A stretch of 26,985 bases of DNA from Podochytrium sp. JEL0797 (Eukaryota; Chytridiomycota; Chytridiomycetes; Chytridiales; Chytriomycetaceae): positions 1 to 26,985 of the forward strand of contig JADGJG010000260.1 in NCBI GenBank assembly GCA_027596195.1. Direction: 5' to 3'. Below, in pieces: positions 19,490 through 26,985 of this stretch. The position numbers were made by a program, and so were the translations under genes. The notes below the pieces were generated by a model, which worked only from the letters and a program-made list of their open reading frames with translations, searched no databases and was not told the DNA's origin. Positions within the stretch are counted from its first letter, which is position 1. The number at the start of each line of letters is the position of its first letter.

Positions 19490-20029
19490 ATGTCGACCGA
19501 AACAAACACCGACTACTGTCGCGCGGCATCCGGCCAAACTCAAGCAATTCACCAAGTACCTCAAACAGACGGCTGCATTGGTATGCATCAGTTGATGTTA
19601 ATTTGGTTTTGTACGTTTGAAAAACTTGTTGCCGACTCACCAAATATTTTTCTCGCGTCAGGTCCAAATACACAGCCCAAAACATGTCCGCCAAAGAACA
19701 TAAAGATTCCGCTGACCATAAGAAAGCGTCATGCAAACGCTGGGTTCTCACAATTAAGGTTCGTGATGACTCAACACCCCTTCCGTTACAGCGAGTTTTT
19801 TGAGAGTGAAGCGATATTCAATGGAGCGAGCGCGACTGCTGGGGGATTGAGTTGCTCACCCCACGTGTTTAGCGAGCGAGCAAGCGTTGGAGTGAGTGTG
19901 TTGCTCACTTATACGCTCACAGATTCCGCGGGCATGAGCAAACAGCCAGGTGTCTCTTCCGCGGTGGAAGCCAACAAACAAGAAACTACCAACGTGTCAC
20001 GCAAGCGCTCTCACAATCGCTCGAGGTAA
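19490..20029 (+). CDS. Hypothetical small protein (weak gene candidate)
   Basis: An ATG at 19490 opens 179 codons (MSTETNTDY...) ending in a basic, Arg/Lys/Ser-rich tail (SRKRSHNRSR). A plausible GT-AG intron (GTATGC near 19581 to TCTCGCGTCAG near 19661, about 80 nt) would keep the frame and shorten the product to roughly 152 aa. AATAAA at 20099-20104 provides a possible transcript end. I recognise no domain, membrane segment or signal peptide. The second half overlaps a GAGCGAG-rich repetitive stretch (19800-19920), which argues against strong coding constraint. It could equally be non-coding DNA between two convergent genes. Confidence 0.25.
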   Translation: MSTETNTDYCRAASGQTQAIHQVPQTDGCIGMHQLMLIWFCTFEKLVADSPNIFLASGPNTQPKTCPPKNIKIPLTIRKRHANAGFSQLRFVMTQHPFRYSEFFESEAIFNGASATAGGLSCSPHVFSERASVGVSVLLTYTLTDSAGMSKQPGVSSAVEANKQETTNVSRKRSHNRSR

Positions 20030-20427
20030 GCGCAAGGTAAGGATCTGTGCATCTTTCTCTTTTCGTTTCGTCGGGTTTGAGCAACTATGCAAATATATAA
20101 TAAAATGTGGTTGTCTCGTTTATTTTGTTTTTTTGATGAATGAATATTTACCTCCAATTCTTGAGTTGCTCGCGTTGATGGAGTACCGCATTCGACGCGT
20201 CACGCGATGGTGTAACAAAGAAGAAGGATTAACGATACGGGGAATTAAGCAGCAACGCCAATACATCAATATATCGGCAAGGGGTTCTCTCGCTTTTAAT
20301 ACATTTTTTCCTCCATATGCACAAGAAGCAAAACGCCCAAAAACAAAACAAAAACAAAACATCAAAATTCGAGCCCTCCCAACTCTCCACACCCGTCACG
20401 CAACAAAACACCAAACACCAACAAGAC

Positions 20428-23400
20428 TCAACGGTGACCCGAGCTCTTTTTCTTTTTGGGACGCTCATCATCGTCACTGTCATCGCGACGTTTCGTTTTT
20501 TTCTGCTCAGGGCTGAAGTCCTCGCGTTCCTCCTTGCGACGATCCGACTGTTGCGTGCAAGAGACAAGTTGAGTATTTTTTGTTGCACCCCTCATAAAAC
20601 AAAAAAAAAAGTACAAACCTTGGCCGCCTTACGCTCCAACTCGTCCCAATCCTCACCATCTTCGGATTCGTCCGACATGGCAGATCCCGACGCGTCACTG
20701 CCCTCGGAATCGTAACCCTCGCTGTCCTCGGACTTTGAGTTGCCACAAACAAAAAAATCAGTACCGCGCAGCCATCAAAAAAATTAATGAACCCACGTCA
20801 TCGCTTGATTCCGACTCGGAAGCCGATCCAGCATATTCACTCTCGGGCTCTTCGTCACTATCTTCCTCCTGAAAAACACAGAACACAACACCACCGTTCA
20901 GGAACATCCAAATAAAAAAACTCATCACAACAAAAATAAACTCACATCGTTCGCTTGCAAGAAGGACCACCCGCCCTCGTTGTAGAAATCAAACGGACTC
21001 TCATTCACCGTCTTCATAATCTGTGGCCAACTCAAGTTGATGGGTCCTTCCGTGAATGGCACATCCACCGAGCTGTTGAGAGAGAAAAAAATGTGAGAAA
21101 GGCAACTCGATTTCCTGCACATCCGCAAAAAAAAACTCACTCAAGCCATTCCTTCAAATTCTCAAGCTGATCCGTCGGGACCGTGTTGATATGTTGCACA
21201 GGTCTCGTGAAATCCTTGTAAATAATGACCATATCGAAACTCTTCAACCCAAACTGGAAAACGGAAAAAAATGCAATCAGAAAAAACAAACACCCACGGT
21301 GAAAACCAACAAAACACTTACTCGAACACGCTCCAAGTGAACACGCTCAATTTCAGAAATGGTTGTGACCATGAACGGCGGGTCCACCAAGTGAACCAAA
21401 CAATCAGTTGTCGGCGCCAGAAGGACAGGTTGTCTGAACGGCACACCCTGGAACCCAAGATCCCTGAACGGAACATCAACCTCGACTTGGCCTTGACTCT
21501 GTTATTTGCAAGTCCAAAGCATGAGACATCCAAGCGCGCTTCCGAGAACAAAAAACAACTCACGGCATCCGCAATCTTTTCCGAAAACTGCTTAAACTCC
21601 TTGTCCAGAGCCGCACGACGCTGACGTTCTTCCTGCTCAGCCGCAAATTCATCCTCGTCCCCGTAGTTTTGGCGTCTCTTGCGGTTTCCAGTTTCATCGA
21701 AATTTGCATCCGTGACTTCGCGGTAGAATTGGACGTCCTGCGAATACAACACGTTTTAGAACCCAAAAACGATCGAGTCCAACAGATTTTATCGCACACA
21801 CGAACCTTGGTCTTCTTGCGTCCAATCATGATATCATTCTTCAAGTGGATATGAATCAGAACAATCAACTCGCCCTCGCACGGCTGGAAAATCAAGTGCT
21901 TGATGTTGGAGAACAGCACGTCTTGCAAAAAGCAAAAAACACGAGTCAGTCCCAAAAACCCAACGAGAAGCAGAAAAAAAATCCACCGCACCAATTCTCT
22001 GGTCATTGCGAAGAGCCGACTGGTATCGCAAACCATTCGTGTGTAGCTCGAGATCTCCCGCAAATCTCTTTCCCTCCAGAGCAGGTCGAGCATACACTTC
22101 ACGAAGCAGCAATCGTCTTCCAGCACCTTGAACCCAAGCGTCAGTCAAAAAAACCACACACACACGTACAACCCCCAAAATCAAAAAACTCACCCCTCAT
22201 CTCCACAAGCTTATCCTGCTCCACAAGATCCGCCTTCTCCTTCCTCTCCGCCTCCCGCTTCTGCAAATCCTTCTTCAAATCATTCACCTCCCGGAAAATC
22301 TCCGCAAACCGCGCCATATCGGTACTCTTGAACGTCATGGCCTTCACAAACGTTGCGTTCGCGTCCTCAAACGGCGTCACGGCTTCCTTTTTGCCCGTGG
22401 ATTGCCCCGGAATTTGAAAGTTGAATCGGAGGTACGTGGACGCGCCTTCTTCGTTCTTGACAATCGTTTTGAGAGTGGAAATGTGGAAGGGGACGGCCAT
22501 GCCGTAAATGGGGAGGATGATGGCTTCGCTGCGCTTATCAACGACAATCTAGAGAGAGGGGGAAAAGCCGCATCAGGAACCGAATGAGGCAAAAGAAAAT
22601 CCATCCGAGAATCCCATCGCAATTGAGCGACAAAAAGAAATACACACCCGAAGTTGTTCCACAGCCTTGGGCAATAAAGTTTCCTTTCGGTAACACTCAA
22701 ACTTTCGAAACGCAGCCTTTTCCAACTCCTTGGCGGCACCGCCCTCCGAAAACCGCGCGAGTCCCTCCGCGTGTCTCTGGTCAGCCAATTCCTTTTGGTG
22801 CAACGATCGACGCTGCTCGTTGGTCATTTCACCCTCCTGCAAAAGCAAAACCATGAGCTCGAAAAGAGGCCTCTGCGAGAAACAAAAACTCACATCGTTG
22901 CGCAACTTGCTCTTCAACACAGCAGTCGGAATCTTGGCCACCGCCTTCTTGGTATCCACTACAACTTCCTCATCCGAATCGTTCATCTCCCAAGAAATGT
23001 CCTTGAAGTCACGGTCGTAGTTGGTCAAGTAAACCGGGGCTTCTTTCGTGAGGCGGATCGTGTCGGCAAGCAACATCGAATATCTGGAGCGGGAGGAGAT
23101 GAACACACGAGGACAAATACACACAAGTAAAAAAAAACAAACATTTTGTTTCTCGGGTCCTTGTTCGAGCTCTCCGTGTTTTCCAGGTTGTGGAACCCAA
23201 CTGAAACATTAAGCGTCATGCCGGCCATCAGAACTTTGGAGGATTTGGGAGAAAGCGCATAAGTGCTGTCCTTGAACTCAATACCAATCTGAAGAAGCGT
23301 GTTTAGAGAATGGGAAGGCAGGGGCAAGAATAACAGACTCACGGCGAATCCGGCCGTCTTGACAAAGTGAGGCAACAAGTCCGGGCGTTTGGTTTCGACA

Positions 23401-25341
23401 AACTTGACAGTTTCCGCGTAAACGTCTTTGCAAACGGCGCCGTCCTTCAAGAGAGACAGTACGTGGGATTGCAGCTCGCACAAGAAAATGTAGTTCTTCT
23501 CCTTGGTCTTTGGAAGCAAATACGGAGGCATTCAGAAACGCGTAACGAAAAAGTGAAACACACCTTTTCGGGGTTGATGAAGAAGGTTCTCGACATGTTG
23601 GAGCAGTAGTTTTTGTATCGAACTCCGAGAGAGCACAGGATAGTTCCGTCGTGCAGCGTGGTCTTGTCGGACTGCGCGGAAGGCTTCAAGTCGTATTTGC
23701 CACCACTCTGAATGATGGGGGTGTAGCACCACTCTGCCGAATCCAAATGAGCCTGGAAAAATGGGCGTGAATACAAAAAACACACTCCAACGAAACAAGA
23801 GAAACAAATCCGCCGAAAAGAATCCCATGGCACACGCACACACACACACACAGCACACGAACCTCCTTAGGGAATCTCATCTTCATGCGCTTCTTTTCGT
23901 TCAACAAAACGTCTTCGGTTTGCATGGAGAGGGCCTCGTGGGTGACCTTCTTTCCGTTGTCGACAATCGCTTGGAATTCGTCAACGAAGAAGTTTTGCAT
24001 GACGGTGGTGGTCAGTTTGCAGGCCATTTCCATGTTTTTCTATCAGAACGAGGGAGAGGGTGTGAGAGCATAAAAAACGTGAGTTAGATTCGCCAGAACA
24101 CAAAAATCAACCCCAACACGCATACCAAATCCTCCGCATCTTTGACCGCCATTCCCGTCGCGATTCCCGCGGCAATGTCAATCTCCTGGACCCCCTTCGC
24201 GGCGAGGACAGACTTCCACTCGTCGGCGAATTTTCCCTTCTGCTTGTCCTTTGCAATGACACCGACAGGGCCCTAGAGGAGGTGGTTTGTTTGCGCGTGA
24301 GTGGAATGGCACAGAGAGAGATGCGAGAGAAAACGCGCGATCTGAGCGATCTGCGCGAACCGCGTAGATTTCGCTCGCCAGTCTGACGTGTTCGCTTTGC
24401 TCGCTCGTTCATTACTAGCGCAATGCGCATGCGGTACATATTTTCGTGCCTCAACTCAGGCTCGGCAAAGTTCTGCGCGCGTGCATTGTGCTTCGTACAC
24501 GCCTTCCGCTCGCTCGACATCGCCTTCGAAACGACACGATCTCGACTCGTTCTGCTCCGCTCACTCGGCTCTGAAATGACTCGCGACTCTGATCGACCCC
24601 AACTCGTCTCTCAAAAAACAACTCACCCCCTGCGCGCGTACAAGCTCCGCAACTTGGTCAAAAAGGGCCTTGTTGGCAGCATCGTCCTTGCCACGGCGAA
24701 ACAGTTCAATGGGAACTTTGTCCTTGACCTCTTGTGCGTCAATGAGGGTTTGGAGAATGTTTGCTGTGACGACGCAAAAGAGAGTGTTTTGAGTCAGCAT
24801 TTCGAGAGAGACAGCAGGACAAGACTACACACCCTTCTTTGTGCTTGTCAGAACAGCGATGCTGTCCTTCAGCAAGACGATGACCGTGTCGGTGAATTCG
24901 TAGCCAAGCAGCCAGAGCTGTGAGAAAGCGGCGAGTCAGAAAGCGCAGTGAAGCGAAGCGATGCGATGCGATGTAATGCGATGTAATGCGATAGGATGCG
25001 ATCGGATGCGATGAGATGCAATGCGCCAACGGGCACTGCAGCAAGCACTGCGCACGAATGCACAAGGTCGCAAAACACAACACTCCGTCCGGACACCAAA
25101 AAACGCCTCGTCACCTGCAGCGCACTCGTCTTCTGGTACCCCGCCTCTGCCTCGTCCGAAAGCCCGCTCACAACAACGCCGCACGAGGCGCCGCCAAACG
25201 ACCCGTCCGTGTCGTCCTACAAAAACAAGTCTGTGAGCAAACGCAGCCCGTGTCTTTTAGAGTAAGCCATAATACCCGGAACGCTGCGAGGAGCGTGGCT
25301 GCGCGTGCGTGGAACAACGTGGCCGAGAGCTCGACTGCCAT
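20428..25341 (-). CDS. SPT16: FACT complex histone chaperone subunit Spt16
   Basis: Twenty-one exons on the minus strand give 1031 aa, matching Spt16 orthologues (~1035-1050): 25276-25341, 25115-25216, 24833-24917, 24627-24763, 24126-24272, 23863-24039, 23564-23752, 23343-23507, 23143-23288, 22894-23083, 22648-22836, 22194-22548, 21992-22126, 21806-21921, 21564-21737, 21322-21498, 21141-21253, 20946-21072, 20797-20868, 20619-20732, 20428-20547. The N-terminal aminopeptidase-like (pita-bread) domain spans about 1-440 ([30 protein letters not shown]). The middle carries [33 protein letters not shown] and DVQFY. The PH-like Rtt106 region includes [14 protein letters not shown] and GGWSFLQ. The tail is acidic ([24 protein letters not shown]) and ends with a basic KKKK segment. 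Spt16 with Pob3/SSRP1 reorganises nucleosomes during transcription and replication. Introns 2 (197 nt) and 4 (354 nt) are much longer than the rest. Confidence 0.96.
23831..23852. repeat. (CA)n microsatellite in SPT16 intron 6
   Basis: About ten CA units (TG on the coding strand) lie just inside the donor side of the intron between exons 6 and 7 of SPT16. Confidence 0.85.
24273..24626 (-). other. Long intron 4 of SPT16, CG-rich and hairpin-prone
   Basis: The intron is 354 nt, whereas most SPT16 introns are 50-80 nt. It contains dense GCGAGA/GATCTGCGCG/CGCTCG words and at least one inverted repeat, GAGCGA...TCGCTC (about 24334-24375). The Spt16 protein alignment is continuous across it (RAQG then PVGVIAKDK), so it is not a missed coding exon. 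Confidence 0.7.
24947..25026. repeat. GATGCGATGTAATGC-type minisatellite in SPT16 intron 2
   Basis: After AGTGAAGCGAAGCG the sequence runs through about nine degenerate units related to ATGCGATG (variants ATGTAATGCG, ATAGGATGCG, ATCGGATGCG, ATGAGATGC). It fills the middle of the 197-nt intron between exons 2 and 3. Confidence 0.85.
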
Positions 25342-25543
25342 TCTTTGAACGTTTTTTTTTTGTTTTCACTCTAAGTTGGCTAAAAATAAACCCATCTTTT
25401 CCTCTGATCTTTCGCAAGAACAAAGACAGGAGATATTACGCATTCGCGAATGCGAATTAACCAGTTGAAAATGAATCTTACAACAAATTCACTTCTGAAT
25501 TTAATATTTTAAAAAATCACACCAACACAACAGTTTCCCTTCC

Positions 25544-26918
25544 TCAATCAATCTTGATGATTCCAAAAATCGTTCTCACAAACACCAAACAGCTCAAATA
25601 TCCAACACTGCCCGTCAACACCGTAAACAAGGCACTCATCACCAGCGACCACCCAAAGTACAAGAACGCGCTCGCCGCGTTGTCAACGTGCAAAAAGCGC
25701 GCGTAGTAAACCAAGCTGTACAAGAAAATGTACATTCCACTGCTCCCTCCCGTCAAGAATGAGCGCCACGCCCAGTTGTAATCTTCGGCACAAAGATGGA
25801 AATAACATGTCAGGATCGCCACCTCGCTCACTGTGATGACGAGAATCGCAAACACGAGAAACAGGAACCCAAACACGTAGTAAATTTGGTGGAACCAGAT
25901 GCTGTTCATGATGAAAAACAACTCAATGTAGATGGCCCCAAACGGAACAAGTCCTCCCAACCCCGCGGAGATCCACGGGTTGAGTTGAAGGGACTAAACA
26001 AAATGTATGGAATGAAAAAGTCAGTATGCGCTGTTTGTGGTGGGTGGGGGGGGGGGTCGACCAAAGTGAGGGGCGTCGAGCGAAGTGAGGGGCCTCGAGT
26101 GAAGCGAGACGCGATCGATATTCGCGACAAACAGAAAAAAGGAAACGCACCTGAGGTGGAACCTCTCTCGGAATCTGTGCCGTCTTGACAGGATCCCCAA
26201 CTTCCGCCTGAACAAACCCAATGTATCCACCGGCAACACACAACGGCACCGACACAAGGAACCATAACGAAACAACAGCCAGCATCGTGCCAAACGGAAC
26301 CGCCTCCGAGCTTTGCGCTCCAATGAGGATGAAATTGAGCACAATGAAGAGGAGGAAAACGTAGCCCGGAACCAACAGGGCTGTGAGCGCCACATTGCGG
26401 TACCACCCTTCACCCTTCATCATTTTGTAGAGTCGCGCCGAAGCATATCCCGCCGCGCCGCTGAACGCAATGTAGAAGAGGATCGAAACGTTGGTCAAAG
26501 CACCGCGACTGGAAGGAGAGAGGAATCCAAAAATGGCAATGACTGTTTCAAATGTCCGAACAAATGAGCAAAACAAACCCACAACAAAAAACAAAAACGA
26601 CCCACCCAACGAAAAGCAACACATCAAAAAAATCTGAACCCCATTCCCCACCAACACCGACAACAACAACCTCTCCCTCGGAGGACGAAACACATCCGCG
26701 TGAACGAGTTTCCAACCAATTTCTTCCCCAAAATCTTCCTCAAACAACCGGTTGTACCGCGAAATGTCCTTGTGCAGTGCGCGCAGCAGAATCATTGCCA
26801 CCATGGACGTGAGCATGAGCACAATCACGATTGAGTTGATGATGGAGAACCAATGAATTTTGGTGTCCGTCACGTGGAGGTACTTGTCCCAACGTGTGGC
26901 CCAAGGAGTGCTGGATTT
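25544..26918 (-). CDS. TM9SF/nonaspanin (EMP70 family) membrane protein, 5' end outside the window
   Basis: Three 3' exons on the minus strand, 26621-26918, 26151-26542 and 25544-25993, encode about 379 C-terminal residues. Upstream exons lie beyond the right edge: the CATAG acceptor at 26919-26920 is preceded by a (CA)n-rich intron that reaches the window end. Family hallmarks are RWDKYLH, then DTKIHWFSIINS, ILLRALHKDISRYN, GWKLVHADVFRPP, GFLSPSSRGALTN, SARLYKMMKGEGW, PREVPPQ, IFLYSLVYY and the terminal KID motif, a KxD/E COPI-binding Golgi retention signal. About nine membrane segments are expected in the full protein. Family members sort transmembrane cargo and take part in adhesion and phagocytosis in amoebae. 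The intron at 26543-26620 is in phase and stop-free, so its donor (GTTGCT, weak) is less certain than the others. Confidence 0.93.
26057..26113. repeat. Three tandem 19-mers after a G-run in a TM9SF intron
   Basis: Units are GTCGACCAAAGTGAGGGGC (26057-26075), GTCGAGCGAAGTGAGGGGC (26076-26094) and a degenerate CTCGAGTGAAGCGAGACGC (26095-26113). They follow a run of about eleven G (26046-26056). They fall inside the intron 25994-26150, which is about twice the length of the neighbouring 78-nt intron. Confidence 0.8.
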
Positions 26919-26940
26919 CTATGATGCGTTTGTGTGTTGT

Positions 26941-26970
26941 GCGTGTGTGTGTGTGTGTGTGTGTGCGTGT
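26941..26970. repeat. (GT)n microsatellite at the right edge
   Basis: About 13 GT units with one GC interruption lie in the TM9SF intron that continues beyond the window. Confidence 0.85.
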
Positions 26971-26985
26971 GAGTGTTTGTTGGTG

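Noticed and set aside
21828..21838. Third ATGATATCAT palindrome
   Set aside because: It lies within an SPT16 coding exon (Asn-Asp-Ile-Met), so its presence is explained by the protein sequence.
26543..26620. Read-through of the 78-nt TM9SF intron as extra coding sequence
   Set aside because: It is in frame and stop-free, but the added Cys/Phe/Gly-rich residues interrupt the conserved GVQIF...GFLSP region of the family, so an intron is more likely.

Overview
This is a eukaryotic nuclear window, most likely from an early-diverging, chytrid-like fungus. The fungal assignment rests on a division-1 chitin synthase, a full-length FACT subunit Spt16, the ribosomal protein eL43 and many short GT-AG introns (mostly 50-80 nt, some with TACTAAC-like branch sites). 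A three-repeat severin/gelsolin-type protein and a plant-style LxGxIP leucine-rich-repeat protein are rare in Dikarya but known in zoosporic fungi. The lineage call is inference; no rRNA or other marker is present.

Layout. Left block, + strand: FSP1/AIF-like FAD oxidoreductase (378-1712), an orphan polytopic membrane protein (1800-3244), an F-box-like LRR protein (3467-4525) and a secreted GH1 beta-glucosidase with a hydrophobic C-terminus (4617-6349). Middle block, - strand, head to tail with 100-145 bp gaps: a membrane-anchored class-3 aldehyde dehydrogenase (6461-8307), a severin-like actin regulator (8452-9919) and an SLC35A-type nucleotide-sugar transporter (10019-11500). Next, 11.5-14.4 kb holds two degenerate histone H3-like copies (- strand), the eL43 gene, a partial eL43 duplicate and a decayed coding fragment. 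Right block: chitin synthase (+, 14395-17878), a 2.5 kb gap with one weak gene candidate, SPT16 in 21 exons (-, 20428-25341), and the 3' part of a TM9SF/nonaspanin gene (-, running off the right edge).

Most loci are housekeeping or cell-surface genes with no operon-like logic. Chitin synthase, the nucleotide-sugar transporter and the TM9SF protein all relate to the secretory pathway or cell wall, but I do not claim a cluster. I found no obvious novel multi-gene system. The best leads are the tandem H3-like relics, a repeated shift toward G/T-rich coding sequence at the 3' ends of genes, a 9-mer (AGTGAAGCG) shared by three introns and one intergenic site, an eL43 start codon that appears to need a GC-AG intron, and a GH1 enzyme with altered residues next to both catalytic glutamates.

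Exon coordinates were derived by hand from splice motifs, reading-frame continuity and family resemblance. For every multi-exon gene wholly inside the window the exon lengths sum to a multiple of three.
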